DNA of 53,820 nt from Methylobacterium tarhaniae (GCF_001043955.1 NZ_LABZ01000126.1:1-53820); one strand, 5' to 3'. Positions 9,246 to 21,737 are shown, numbered from the stretch's first letter. Made by a program: numbers and translations. Notes: generated from the sequence alone by a model not told the origin.

Positions 9246-11590
9246 CTGTCTCGCTTTTGGGCGACCGGGACGAGTTGCTGCGTGTCGATCTTGCCGACGG
9301 CCGTCAGGGGCCAGGAGGAGAGCCATTCGAACTGGTCGGGGATCTTCTCGCGAGAGAGGCCCAGCGCCGCCAGCCTGGACCGCAGGACGACCTCGTCGAG
9401 GTTCCCGGATGCGCCGATGAGGAAGGCGCAGGCGCGCTCGCCCAGTACGTCATCCGGGACGGCCACGACCTTGGCGGCATCGATCCCGTCGAGACTCCGC
9501 AGCGCGTCCTCGATCTCGACGACCGACAGCTTCTCGCCGCCGCGGTGGACCTGCTCCTTGACGCGGCCGTCGACCACAAGGTTGTCGCCGTGCCAGCGCA
9601 CGAGGTCACCGGTTCGATAGAAGCCATCGGGCGTGAAGGCTTGTCGGTTGTGCTCCTCGGCGCGGAAATAGCCGCGGATGGTGTAGGGGCCGCGGGTCCA
9701 CAATTCGCCCCGCTCGCCCCGCGCGACATCGCGGCCGTCCGCGTCGACCACGCGGACGACATCGTCGGGCGACAGGGGACGCCCCTGCGTACCGAGGATC
9801 GTGTCGGGATCGTCATCCAGCCGCGTCAGGCACAGCAGCCCTTCCGCCATGCCGAACACCTGCTGCAGCCTGCCGCCGAGGCGCGGCTCGATCTGCCCTG
9901 CGAGATCGGGCGCGAGCCGCGACCCGCCGACCTGGACGACGCGCAGGCTGGACAGGTCGCTGTCCTCGCAGTCGCGCGCATCCACCCACATCTTGGCCAG
10001 CGGCGGCACCAGGGCGACGTGCGTCACGCCCTCGCGTGCGATGACCGGCATCGCCTCGTCGCAGCCGGCGCTCTCCGACAGGACGACCGTGCCGCCTTGC
10101 GCCAGCGTGCCGAGGATGCCGGGGCAGCCGAGCGCGAAGTTGTGCGCGACCGGTATGACAGCGAGGTACACGCTGTCCGCGGCGAGGCCGCTCGCCGCCG
10201 CCATGGCCTGAATGTTGTAGGCGTAGTCGCCGTGCGTACGCGGGATCAGCTTGGGAATGCCCGTCGTGCCGCCGGAGATGAGGAGCAGGGCGACGTCGTC
10301 GGGTGCGCATGAGGGCGGCTCGGGCGGTGCGCCGTCGATGTCCCTCAGGGCGATGGACGTGCCCGCCTCGCCGTCGACGATGACGTGCCTGAGGGAGGGC
10401 TGGGCGTCGCGCGTCCGCGCGGCGAGATCCGGATAGTCGAGGCTCGGCGTCCGGCCGGGGACGAAGCATGCGACCGGCTCGGCGATCCGGCACAGGGCCT
10501 CGACGTCGCGGGTGCGCTGGTTCGGCATGACCAGGACAGGGACCGCCTCGATCCACAGGCAGGCCAGTAAGATCTCCACGAACGCGACGCCGTTGGGCAT
10601 CTGCACCAGGACGCGGTCGCCGCGGGCGATACCCCGCTCGCGCAAGCCCCCCGCGAGCCGCCCCGCCCTGGCAAACAGCGTCGCGTAGTCGAGCCGGGTC
10701 TCCTCACAGACCAGGGCGGTGCGGCCCCCGTGGCGCCGGGCGGCTTCGTGAAGGCAGGCGAAGAGGGTCGGTGCGTGCGCGTCCATGTCGGCGGCCTCGG
10801 GATGAGCGTGGATCGTTGGGCCTGTCGGCGCGGTGGCGGTCTCGCGCGTCTCAAGGGCGCGGCGCACGGCCCGCAAGAAGCCGCCAGGATCGCGGGTGAC
10901 GTAGAAGTGGTCGCCCTCCTGCGCTTCGCAGAGGCAGGTTCCCTCCACCCACTCTCCCCAGGCCTCGACCTCGTCTCGCGTGGCCTCGAGGTCGCGCGTC
11001 CCGTGCACGAGGGTCGTCGGCGCGCGGACGCGGCGCGGCGGCGGCAGCGCCCGCCCGTAGCCCTCCGTGGCCAGGAAGTCGGCGCGCAGCAGGGGCAGGA
11101 AGAGGGCGAGCAGCTCGTCGCACCCGCGCAACTCGGGGGGAAAGCCGCCGATCTCCACCAGCTGCTCGATGAACGCACCGTCCTCCAGGTGGCTCAGCCG
11201 CCGACGGCCGCGCAGGTGCGGCGCGTGGCATCCGGACAGGATGAGGGCGGCGGCTGCGAACCCGCGCCCTTCGAGCCGCAGGCACGTCTCGAACGCGACT
11301 TGTGCGCCCATGCTGTGCCCGGCCAATACCACCGACCGGCGATGCTCGGGCGGCAGGCCGGCGATCTCCGCGCTGAGCGCGTCGGCCAGCTCCGCGATGC
11401 TGCTCGCGCACGCTTCGCGTATGCGGTGATCGTGGCCCGGATAGGTCGCCAGGGCGAGCGCGATCCGCGGATCGTCGACTCGCTCCCAGTCCTTGAAGGC
11501 GCCACGGCTTGCCCCGGCGAACGGGCAGAGGACGAGGAGGTGCTCGCGCGGCGTGCCGAGGCGAGCGTGATCGAGCATCCGGCCCGTCAC
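9242..11590 (-). CDS. Fused type II thioesterase / salicyl-AMP ligase (YbtT-YbtE fusion)
   Basis: One 782-residue frame joins two enzymes that are separate in Yersinia. Residues 1-250 are an alpha/beta-hydrolase type II thioesterase (LCPFAGAS, nucleophile elbow LAGHSMGAQ, catalytic His in GDHFYV) that edits misprimed carriers. Residues 275-782 are an adenylating ligase that activates salicylate and loads it onto the ArCP of the NRPS: ISGGTTGIPKLIPRTHGDY (phosphate loop), the YRTGDLVRW Asp and the PLTAVGKID lysine near the end. No stop or frameshift lies at the joint near residue 265, which is a short Pro/Thr/His-rich linker. The GTG at 11590 overlaps the reductase stop (GTGA); an ATG four codons in is an alternative. 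Confidence 0.92.
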   Translation of the reverse strand: MTGRMLDHARLGTPREHLLVLCPFAGASRGAFKDWERVDDPRIALALATYPGHDHRIREACASSIAELADALSAEIAGLPPEHRRSVVLAGHSMGAQVAFETCLRLEGRGFAAAALILSGCHAPHLRGRRRLSHLEDGAFIEQLVEIGGFPPELRGCDELLALFLPLLRADFLATEGYGRALPPPRRVRAPTTLVHGTRDLEATRDEVEAWGEWVEGTCLCEAQEGDHFYVTRDPGGFLRAVRRALETRETATAPTGPTIHAHPEAADMDAHAPTLFACLHEAARRHGGRTALVCEETRLDYATLFARAGRLAGGLRERGIARGDRVLVQMPNGVAFVEILLACLWIEAVPVLVMPNQRTRDVEALCRIAEPVACFVPGRTPSLDYPDLAARTRDAQPSLRHVIVDGEAGTSIALRDIDGAPPEPPSCAPDDVALLLISGGTTGIPKLIPRTHGDYAYNIQAMAAASGLAADSVYLAVIPVAHNFALGCPGILGTLAQGGTVVLSESAGCDEAMPVIAREGVTHVALVPPLAKMWVDARDCEDSDLSSLRVVQVGGSRLAPDLAGQIEPRLGGRLQQVFGMAEGLLCLTRLDDDPDTILGTQGRPLSPDDVVRVVDADGRDVARGERGELWTRGPYTIRGYFRAEEHNRQAFTPDGFYRTGDLVRWHGDNLVVDGRVKEQVHRGGEKLSVVEIEDALRSLDGIDAAKVVAVPDDVLGERACAFLIGASGNLDEVVLRSRLAALGLSREKIPDQFEWLSSWPLTAVGKIDTQQLVPVAQKRDR

Positions 11591-12714
11591 GGGAACGGCC
11601 TCGGGTCGTCGGCGAGCAGGTCGCGGGGATCGACGGCCGCCGGCGCAGGCAGGCGCCGCTCCTGCGGGGGGCCGGCGCAGCGCTGCGTGCGCTGCCAGAG
11701 GCGCGACAGGGCGAGCTGATAATCCAACTCCAGGCCGCGGCCGGGGCTCTCACCGTCGAGATGCGCAGCGAGGCGGTCAAGGATCAGGCCGATGCCCGCG
11801 GGGCTCTCGACCTCGAAGGCGGTCGCCCAGTCGGGCGCCGCCCCGCGCAGGACGACGGAGGTCGGCAAGGCCAGGGCCCGGCCCTCCTCCGGCAGCGCCG
11901 CGCGGCCGTAGAGGCTGCGCGTGTCGCTCCGGTGGCCTTCCAGATGCAGCGCGGGCGTCCAGGTCACCGGGCCGTGGCTGGCCTCGAGCGACAGGTAGCC
12001 GGCGTCCCAGCCGAGGCTCATGCGGTGCATGACGAGACTAGACAGATCGGGATCGGACGGGTCCATGTAAGTCTGCAGCCGCAGCAGCGCGGTGCTCCCC
12101 TCCAGCGGGAGCTCGATCGCGTCGAAGGCGCGCATACCGGCCGCAAGCCGCCGTGGGGCGACGCGATCCGGGTCGCAGCCAGTCGCCTGCAGGAGCAGGT
12201 CGAGACTCGAGTAGAGGAGCTGGCGGCTCGTCGCGATCTCGGCGAAGGTCGGGAGAGCCCCCTGGCAGAGGTCGCGGACGCGCCGGGCCCGGTCGACCCA
12301 CACCCGGCCGGCCGGACACCACGGGTAGAAGCTGTTGACCCAGTAGACGAGGCCTCGCCCGCCCGCCGTCGATTGCAGCCGCGCGATCTCGTCGGGGTGG
12401 ACGGGATGCTCCTGGACGACGTGGATGCCGCGCTCCAGCAGGCCCTCGGCGAGCCATGTCCCGGCACCGCCGACGCTGGTCGAGCGAACGACCACGCAGG
12501 CCGCGTCGATGCCGGAGGGCAGCTCGTCGAGGGCCGTGAAAAGCGGGATGCCGAAGGCGTGCGCAAGCGCCCGCGACCGGGGGCTGCCGTTGGCCAGCAG
12601 GCCGGCCAGCTCCCACGCGCCGTGCGCGCCGGCCGCCTGCCCCTGCATGAAGGCATTCAGGTAGATTTCGCCGAACTTCGCGCCGACGATGAGCAGACGC
12701 CGCGGCTCGATCAT
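11587..12714 (-). CDS. ybtU: Thiazolinyl imide reductase (YbtU/Irp3 type)
   Basis: NADPH-dependent enzyme that reduces an enzyme-bound thiazoline to thiazolidine during yersiniabactin/pyochelin-type assembly. At 375 residues it is close to YbtU. The N-terminus RRLLIVGAKFGEIYLNAF is the nucleotide-binding strand-turn-helix of the Gfo/Idh/MocA fold with the family's GxKFGE variant, and WVNSFYPWCPAGRVWVDRAR is the conserved substrate-side segment. ATG 12714 is chosen because it overlaps the stop of the upstream PKS gene (ATGA); the earlier Met at 12744 would need a 30-bp overlap. The ligase fusion follows with a GTGA overlap. Its presence implies the product carries one reduced thiazolidine ring. 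Confidence 0.92.
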   Translation of the reverse strand: MIEPRRLLIVGAKFGEIYLNAFMQGQAAGAHGAWELAGLLANGSPRSRALAHAFGIPLFTALDELPSGIDAACVVVRSTSVGGAGTWLAEGLLERGIHVVQEHPVHPDEIARLQSTAGGRGLVYWVNSFYPWCPAGRVWVDRARRVRDLCQGALPTFAEIATSRQLLYSSLDLLLQATGCDPDRVAPRRLAAGMRAFDAIELPLEGSTALLRLQTYMDPSDPDLSSLVMHRMSLGWDAGYLSLEASHGPVTWTPALHLEGHRSDTRSLYGRAALPEEGRALALPTSVVLRGAAPDWATAFEVESPAGIGLILDRLAAHLDGESPGRGLELDYQLALSRLWQRTQRCAGPPQERRLPAPAAVDPRDLLADDPRPFP

Positions 12715-15700
12715 GTGTCCGACTCCCTTTGCTCGAAGCGCCATCGTTGCCAGCGCTCGGCGACCCGCGCGCAGGTCTCCCGGTCAAGGACGAGTTGCCA
12801 GTGGTCGGCGTCGATATCCTGCCGGGTCGCGAACGGCAGGCGCTCGCCCCACTCCTCGGCCGCCGGCCGCCAGTGGGCGGGACGGCGCACCGCTGACAGC
12901 CACAGGCAAGGGACCCTCACAGCGGCACTCGAGGCGGTCCCGAGCAGTCCCAGCAGCGCGTCGATCCGCGCGATCGCCACCTCCGTGTCCGCCAGGTCGG
13001 GAAGTTCGGGCCAGGCGCCGGCCGATTTCGCACGCTCCAAGAAGACGTCGAACTGCGACTGTGCGGGCAGGCTGTCGAAGTCCGCGGGCAGCGCGACCCG
13101 CGTCCGGCCCTCGCACAGGAGGCGCAGCAGGCCGGCGCGATCCTCGTAGCGGAAGTCGGCGCGGCTGACCGGGTCGAGCAGAACGAGCCGCACGGTCTGG
13201 CCGTCCGCGTGCAGGGCGGCGGCCGCCTCGGCGGCCAGGAACGCCCCGTAGGACCAGCCCAGGAGGTGGTAGGGCCCTTTCGGCCTGCGCCGTCGGATGG
13301 CCGCGACGTAGCGGCGGGCGAGCAGGGCCAGCGACGGCGCCGACACCGACGGCTCGGCCGCGAGCCCGTGGACGGTGCAGTCGAGCGCCCTCGCGAGGGA
13401 GAGGTAGGGGTCGACGCCCCCGTCGGAGCCGTGGAAGGCGTAGACTTCGACAGGGTCGCCCCCCGTCGACAGGGTCCGAAGCCGGTCGTTACGCTCCGGC
13501 TCGGCCGCCGCGATCGCCGCGCAGAACTCGGCCAGGCGAGGGTGCTCGAAGGCGTGCCTGAGGCCGGCTTGCGGGAAGCCACGGCCCTTCAGCATCGCGA
13601 TCATCCGCGTCGCGACCAAGCTGTCGCCGCCGCTGGCGAAGAAGTCGCTCGTCGCGTCGATCGGGCGCGATAGCAGGCCGGACCAGACCTCCGACACGAC
13701 ACGCTCTACGTCCGCCCGCCGCAGGCCGGCCGGGAGGTCGGGAGCAACGGTCGGCCGTTCGGAAGCCGGCCGGCCGGCCGAGGGCCGGGGCAGGTGCTCG
13801 CACAGCCGCGGGTCGAGCGCGGGCAGCGGGCCGGTCCAGATCGCCCGCAGGTGGTCGGCGAGCCCCGCGAGGCTCGGGCGGGCGGACGCCCGGGGCGTGG
13901 CCACGAACAGGGTCTGGCGCCAATCGCCCTGCGCCTGCGGCGGCCAAGTCAGGTGCAGCGCGTAGCCGCTCTCGTCGAGGACGCGGCGCCACTGGCCGAC
14001 GTCGAGCATCGCCTTGCCGTCCTCCACGCGGAAGTCGTCGAAGGCGTTGAGGCCCTCGATGAACCCGACGGTGGCGAGCTGGAAGGTGCTGTCCCGCTCG
14101 GTCGCCTCGACCACGAGGAGCACGCCGTCGGGGCTGAGCAGCCCGCGCAGGCGCCGCAGCGACCGGACGACGTCGGTCGCGTCGTGCAGCACGTTGACGG
14201 CCAGGACGATGTCGTATCCGACTTCGGGATGAGCGGCGAAGTCCGGCGCCGCGTTGATATCGAGGATCGCCAAGCGCAGGGCCGGCTCGTCCGGGAAGAG
14301 CTTGCGCGCGTCGTCGAGGAAGAGCGTCGAGACGTCGGTGAAGACGTATCGGGCGAGCGCGCCGCGGATCGCGGGAAGGACCGCCCGCGTCGTGGCGCCT
14401 GTCCCGGCGCCGACTTCGAGGACCGTGAGGCCGCTGCGCCCGTGAGCGAGCTGCCGCAAGATCTCGGCGGCCGCCCGGCTGAGGCAATCGGGGACGGGAT
14501 GGGCGCGGTAGAGCGCCTGCTCGCCGCCCGCCTCGGCGTCGAAGAAGATCTCCAGCGCCGAGCGCTCGCCGCGCATCAGCGCGTCGTGCGCCTCGATGCT
14601 GCGATCGGTGAAGCGGAAGAGCGCCCGTCCCCAGTCCGGGCCGTCGTTCGGGAATGCCGATCGCTCCGGCCGGGGCGTATCGGTCCGGACATAGCTCTTG
14701 TCCTCGCGCCGCAGGAGGCGGCGGGTGCAGAGGTGATCGAGCCACTGCCGCAGCAGGCGCTCGGTGGTCGCGGTGGCGCCCACGCGCTCGCAGACCTCGC
14801 GGTGTGTCGAACGCTGCCCCTCGGCGGCGAAGAGACCGTGGCGCTGAAGCGTCGCCCAGATACCGTGCAGCGCGCGCGCCTCGAGGGCCTGCCAGACGGC
14901 CTCGACCTCGGCCCGCTGGCCGGCGTCCAGGACGGGCAGCGACGCGGTGTCGACGTCGATCGAGTGCAGCCGGGCCGGCGCGTCGTGATGCGGATCGATG
15001 CGGAGCCACGCGACGGCAGGCCCGTCCGCGCGCGCCTCGATCAGGGCGCCCTTGATGCCAGGATAGGTACCGAGCACCGCTTCCAGGTCGCGCCAGTCGA
15101 GACCGGGCCCGGCAGCCTCCGGATGCGCGCGGCGCGCGGGCAATATCGCCGGCAGTCCCACGCTGTCGGACTCGCTCGCCAGCGCGTCCAGCAGCCGCTC
15201 GTAGTCCCGGAACAGCGCGTCGGCGAGGCCTGGGGCCAGCACCGCGTCCATGCAGTACCAGTGGAACAGGAGGCCGCCGTCCTCCTCCATCACCTGATGG
15301 TCGATCCAAACCTGCGGCGTCTGCGTGAGGACGCAGACCGGCTCGCCGAGCAGGCGCGTCATCGCCCGGTCGATCGACATCCCGTCGAGGGTCATGCCGA
15401 GCATGCTCGTGAACACCACCGGCATCAGCGGGCGACCCGCGACGCCGTGGCGGCGCCCGAGCTCGCGCAGCACGTCGACCCCGTTGACGTCGCTGTTGGC
15501 CAGGTGCCGCCAGAGACGAGCCTGCGTTGCCTCCATGCGCTCCCGCAGGCCCTCGCCGGATCCAGGCTCGAACTCGACGAGGAGGACGGAGGTGAAGTCC
15601 CCGATGAGCTGCGGCACGTCCGGATGGACCGGCCGCCGGTTGAAGAAGGTGAGGTTGAGCGTGAAGTCCGGCCGCCGGCACGCCCGTTCGAGGACGATCG

Positions 15701-18700
15701 CGAACAGCGTCAGCAGCGCGGCCGAGGGCGTCACGCCCCACGCCTGCCAGCCTGCCTTCAGTCGGGTCCAAACCGGTTCCGGCACTCGTCCCTGGCGCGT
15801 GGTCACCCGGGGGCGGGACGCCGGCCCGCCCTCGGCGAGCGCGAGTTGCGGAGCGGGCGGCAGCGTCTCGATCCGGTCGAGCCAGTAGCGCCAAGCCGCG
15901 CGCCAGGGTTGCCGCTCGCGCGCGGCGAGCTGGTGCAGGACGTAGTCGCGGAAGGTGAAGTCGAGCGGCGCGAGCGCCTGCCCGGAATAGGCGGTGGCCA
16001 GATCGTCGAACAGGACCTTGAAGCTCTGCACGTCGAACAGCAGCAGATCGAGCTTCATGTGCAGGCGGTAGCGCGCCTCGTCCCGGCGGCTGATGACGAC
16101 CTCGAAGAGCGGCCACCGCTCCGCCGGCGTCACGTCGCGCGACAGCCTCTCCCGCGTGGCGCCGAGGCGGTCCTCCGCCTCGGCGGGCGGCAGCCCGCGC
16201 AGGTCGCTGCGGGTGAATTGGTAGTCCGGCACCTGGGCCGCGACGGACTGGAAGCCGTCCTCACCGATCGTGGCGCGCAGCATGTCGTGGCGCCGCACGA
16301 CCGCGTTCCAGGCCCGCTCCAGCGCGTCGGGATCGCAATCCGCGACGGTCTTGTCCCACTCGAAGACGACGTGACAGGCGATGCCCCCGAAGTCGATGAC
16401 GTCCGTGCGTCCGAGCCAGTAGGCGTGCTGGATCGGGGTCAGGGGGAACGGCTCGAACCGCGCTCGCGCGTCCGTGCTCGCCATCGCCGCCGGTTCGGCG
16501 GGCTCCACCCGCGAGGGGGTCTCCGACGGTGCACGCTCCGACAGGATGAGCGCGGTCAGCCCAGCGACGGTCATCGCCTCGTAGGCGCGCGCGGCGTTGA
16601 GGCGGACGCCCAGCGCGCGCTCGACCTCTGCGGACAGTTCCAGGAAGAGCAGGGAGTCGAGGCCGAGCCGCAGCAGGTCCTGGTCCGCGTCGATCGCGAC
16701 GAAAGCGTCCAGGCGCAGCTGCGCCCGGATGCGACGCGCGAGCCAGTCCCGCAGGACCGGTGCGTCGGTCTCGCCGTCGCCGGTCAAGTCGGGAGCGTGG
16801 GGCTGCGCGGGGCTCTCCGCCCGTGCGACCGGCGTCGCCCGATCCGGGTCCGGCGGGGCGGCCTGCGGACGCGGCGTCTGCGCCAGGAGACGTCGGCGCC
16901 CGTCGCTCTCCGGCAGGTCGACGCGCATCGCCAGCCGGTAGGCCGGGGCGCCGAGCAGCGCCTGTTCGAGGTGCCACAGCCCCTCGCCGGTCGTGAGCAC
17001 ACCCATGCCCTCGGCCGCGAGGCGCTGCCGGAGCGCGGGCGTCGACGCCCGCCCGATCTCGCCCCAGGCGCCCCAGGCGACGGAGACGACCGCCAGCCCC
17101 GAGGTCCGTGCCCGCTCGGCCAGCCCGTCGAGATGGGCGCTGGCCAGTGCGTGGGCTCCCTGACCCCGCGCGCCGAGCGCGGCGGCGGCCGACGAATAGA
17201 GCACGAGGTAGCCCTCGCGCCGCTCTCGCTCCAAGTGCGCGACGAGAATCTCCGCGGCGTCGGCTTTGACGGACAGGACCCGCTCGATGCGCGGCACGCT
17301 CAGATCGGCGAGAGGTGCGTCGTCGAGCGTGCCCGCCGCGTGCAGGATGCCCGCGATGCCGCCCTCCGCCTCCAGGGTCCGCAACGCCAAACCTAGGTCG
17401 TCGGGACTGGCGACGTCGCAGGCGAGCCATCGGATCGTCGCACCCGCCGCCCTCTCGAGGTCGGCGCGCCAGGCGCGGGCGCCTTCGTCGGCGCGCGGGG
17501 CCAGGATCGCCACCCGCTCGGCGCCCAGTCGGACGAGCCAGGCGACGCTCGCGCGCCCGAGGCCGCCGAACCCGCCCGTCACCACGTGCCAGCGGACGGT
17601 GTGCAGGCTGTCGGGCGGCATGCCCGGCTGCGCGCTCGGATCGACGGCCAACTCCTGCGCCTGCGCGACGCCGTCGCGTACCGCGACCCACCGCTCCCCG
17701 GCCTCGATCGCCGCCAGGCCGACGGCCAGATCGCTTGTGTCGGCATCGACAGCGAGGTCTATCGCGCCGATCTCGGCACCGGGATGCTCAGTTCCGGCGA
17801 CGCGCAGGAGGCCCCAGAGCGCGCGCTGCGCCGGATCGACGGCGGAGCCCGCGTGCCAGGCGCCGCGCGTGAGCACGACGGCCCGCCGCGGCGACAGCCC
17901 GAGCGCGTGCAGGACGTCGGTCGCCCGTTCGGCCAGGTTATTCCCGAAGGGAACGATCAGCCGCGCGTCGGCGCCCGCGTCGAGAACGATCCCGGCCGCG
18001 CCCCACGCGCGTTGCGTCTCGGGATCCGCGCCGACAGGCCGCCACGCCGTCGTGGAGCGCGACGTGGCGACAGGCCGCCAGCGCCAGCGGTAGGTGGTGC
18101 CGGGCGCGGGCGTGGGCAGCGGCGCTGTCGCGAACCGTGCGGTGGGTCCTGCGCGCGCCACGAGCTGCCAGTCCCCGGCATGCGCTGTCTCGATGTCGAT
18201 ATGGGCCTTGCCGAACAACCCCGGCCGCCACGTCAGGCGCACCTCGCCGGAGCCCGGCGGTCGCTCCAGCTTAGCGGGCCATGCGGGCACGCCCGCGCCC
18301 GCGCCGTGGCGCCGCGTGAGTTCCTCGGCCGCCTGCCGGAGCCGGTCCTGCCACGCCGCGTCGTCGAGGTCGTCCGACCAGTCGGCGAGGTAGGCGCCGC
18401 TGCCGACGACCCGACCCAGGACGGGGTGCCCGCTGTCCCGACCGACCCGACCGACCCTTCCGGAAGGCGCAGCCGTGCCGGCGACGATCACGTGCTCGCT
18501 GATCCGCGCGGTCGCGGTGCCGTCGTCCGGCAGCCACGCGACGGTCGAGAAGCCGGCGCCGCGACAGGCGGCCTCCCAGCGCGCCGTGTCGAGGAAGAGC
18601 TCGCCGCCGCGGTCCGGCAGGTCGAGCAGAGGCGCGACCAACGGGCCGAACACGAAGTCGAACAGGCGCATCGGCCGCGTGATCTCACGCATCACCAGGT

Positions 18701-20594
18701 GCCCACCCGGCTTGAGCAGCCCGCGCAGGGCACGCAGGGTGCGCCCGACATGCTGCGTCGCGTGGATCACGTTGGCCGCCACGATGAGGTCGTAGCCGGC
18801 CGGCGCGAAGCCCTGGTCCTGCGCGTCACGCTGCAGGTCGAATTCGCGGTAGGCGACGAAGTCGTAGGCCGCGAACTTGTCGGCCGCGCGCCGCGTGAAG
18901 ATCGGCGAGATGTCGGTGAAGTCGTAGCGCACGCCCGGCCGGTGGGTCAGCTCGGGCAGCAGCCAAGCCGTCGTGCCGCCGGTGCCGCCGCCGACCTCCA
19001 GGACGTCGAAGTGGGGCTCGCGGTGGTCCCGGGCGAGGCCGGCCACCACGCCGGCGGCGATCTGGTTGAAGTAGCGGCCGAAGCTGAAGTCCTGATAGAG
19101 GACCTCGACGCCCTGGGATGCCGAGGCCGGGAAGATCACGCCGACGGGCTCGACCGCGCCACGCATCATGGCGTGCAGCTGCGTGCCGGCCGACGTCACC
19201 GTGTCGGCGATGACGTCGAGCCCCTCGCAATAGCCGCGAAGTTCCTCGGTGAGCCGTGCGCGCGCCTCGTGCGGGACGGGGCGCGCCGCGCCGAACAGAT
19301 CGCCGTCGCGCCGGTAGTAGCCGTCTTCCACGCAAGCGTTGAGGAGCCGGACCAGGAGCTGCCAGTAGCGCGGCAGGAGGCGGCCCCCGCGCAGGATTTC
19401 GGCCGCAGACACGCCCGCCTCGATCCGGTCCCCGACGCAGGCCCGCACCATCGCGTCCACGTAGATCGCGTGGAGCGGGACGACGCAGGCGTAGAGCGCG
19501 GCCAGACGCGGCAGGTCGAGGGCTTTCCCCGCTCGGACGGCGACCGCGCGGCCGGCGTCGAGCGCGCCGCCCGCGTCGGCAGCCGCCGGCGGGGTGTCCG
19601 TCGCCGCAGGAGCGGGCGGGCATGTGAAGCGCTCGGTCGAGAACGGGTAGAGCGGCGCCCGGCACCGGGGCGCGCGACCCGGCCAGATGCGCTGCCACGG
19701 CAGGTCGGCGCCCGCCGCGTAGAGCTGGAGGTAGGCTGCCTGGAGGCACTCCGCGCTCGACTGCTGCCGGCGCGCGCTGGCGATCCACCGGTACCCCGGA
19801 TAAGCGCGGCGACCGATGCCGGAGAGCGGCGCTTCGGCGCCGAGTTCCAGGCCGAAGGTCGTGCCACCCTCGATCGCGCACCGGAGCGCCTGCCCGAACC
19901 GGACGGGTTCGCGCACGTGCCGGCGCCAGTAGCCGCGTGTGCAAAGATCCGCCGCATCGACCGCTCGGCCGAGCAGGCCCGACAGGTAGGTCGGAGAGGT
20001 CGCGGCTGGCCTCGCTGCCTCAACCCGCGCGGCAGCCTGCTCGAAGACGTCGAGCATCGGATCCAGCAGGGCGGAATGGGCCGCGCCCTCGACCGCGAGC
20101 AGGTTGTGGCGCACGCCGTGCGCGTCCAGCGCGTCCGCCAGCGACCGGATGGCTGTCGCGCGGCCCGATAGGACGAGGTGGCCCGCATCGTTGTAGGCGG
20201 CGACGTCCAGGTCCGCCCGGTCCAGCAGCGGGCGCAGGGTGTCCTCGTCGGCGAACGCGGTCAGCATGGCCCCGTTCGCCCCGTGCGCCTGCATCAGGCG
20301 GCCCCGCTCGACGACGAGGGGCATCGCGATCTCGGCGGGTAGGATGCCGGCGACCACCGCGGCGGCGTACTCGCCCACCGAGTGGCCGAGCACGAGGTCC
20401 GGTGCGAGGCCGAGGTCGCGCCAGAACGCCGCCATGGCGATCTGGAAGGCGACGACCGCAGGCTGCGTGTAGCGCATGTCGGCCAGCGCCCCGGGGTGGC
20501 GTCCGGCCATGACGTCACGCAGCGGCAGGTCGAGATGCGGCGCGACGAGATCGCAGCACAGGTCGAGGCCGCGCGCGAAGGCCGCCGAGGTGCG

Positions 20595-20597
20595 CTA
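20595..20597 (-). other. In-frame TAG in the AT-domain start of the irp1-like gene
   Basis: Read leftward the frame is [23 protein letters not shown]...APHLDLPLRDV. Acyltransferase domains usually read GMG-x-x-L-Y-R/x-x-x-x-x-F here, so TAG replaces a tyrosine TAC by one transversion. The next base is C. The same reading frame continues on both sides, with no insertion or deletion. Confidence 0.93.
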
Positions 20598-21737
20598 CAG
20601 CTCCTCGCCCATGCCCTCCCACTGCGTGCCCTGCCCGCCGAACAGCCAGAGCGCGCGCGCCGGCCCCTGCCCCGCACAGGCCAGAGGATGGTCGATTCCC
20701 GCCGCGAAGGCCTCCAGCGCCGCCGCCGTGTCCGCGCCGACTGGTACCGCGAGGCGGTGGCCGAGATCACGCTCGCGCCCGTGGCAGGCCGTGGCGGCAA
20801 GTTGCACCGGGTCGGCGCCCCGGCGCAACTCAGCCGCGTATGCGGCGGCCAGCGTCCTCAGCGCATCCCCCGTCGCGGCGGACACCAGGAGGCCGGCCGT
20901 CGCGACCGGCTCCCGCGAGGGTACCTGCGGCTGGAGCGGAGCGGACTGCACCACGACGTGGCAGTTCGTCCCGCCCAGGCCAAAGGCCGACACGCCGGCC
21001 GTCCGCACAGCCTGCGGCCAGTTTTGTGCCCGCGTCGGGACCGTAAAGGGCGTCCGCTCCAGCTTCAGCGCCGGGTTGGGGCGCGCGAAGCCGAGGCTCG
21101 GTGGGATCGTCCCGTGGTGGACGGCCAGCACCGCCTTGATGAGGCTGGCGATGCCGGCGGCCGTGTCGAGATGGCCGAAATTGCCCTTGACCGAGCCGAG
21201 CCAGACCGGCCCGGTCCCGCGCTCCGCGAAGGCCGCGGCCAACGCCTCGACCTCGATCGGGTCCCCGAGCGGCGTCGCGGTGCCGTGCGCCTCGATCATG
21301 CCGATGTCGGCGGGCGTGACGTCGGCCACCAGCATCGCCTCGCGCACGACCTCGCGCTGGCCAAGAACGGAGGGTGCGGTGAATCCGACCTTGAGGCTGC
21401 CGTCGTTGTTGATCGCGCTGCCGCGCAGCACGGCCAAAATCGGGTCGCCGTCGCGCAGCGCGTCGTCGAGCCGGCGCAGCGTCACTGCGCCGACGCCGTG
21501 GCCACCGTAGGTGCCCTGCGCGCCCGCGTCGAACGGCCGGCATCGCCCGTCGGGCGAGAAGATCATCCCGGGCTGGTGGAGATAGCCGACCTCGGTGGGA
21601 AAGGAGATCGCCGCGCCCCCGGCGAGCGCCATGTCGCACTCGCCCGAGCGCAGGCTCTCGCAGGCCATGTGGACGGCCACGAGCGAGCTGGAGCAGGCCG
21701 TCTGCACCGTGAGCGCCGGCCCCTTCAGGTTCAGCTT

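Noticed and set aside
13489..17396. Large open frames on both strands inside the irp1-like gene (875 and 1200 codons)
   Set aside because: Shadows of the PKS/NRPS frame in a high-GC gene; no domain motifs in their translations.
20510..20595. Restart of translation at ATG 20510 giving a separate AT-to-TE protein
   Set aside because: No ribosome site and the start lies inside the AT domain; the frame and homology run straight through the TAG, so an internal restart would give a broken AT.
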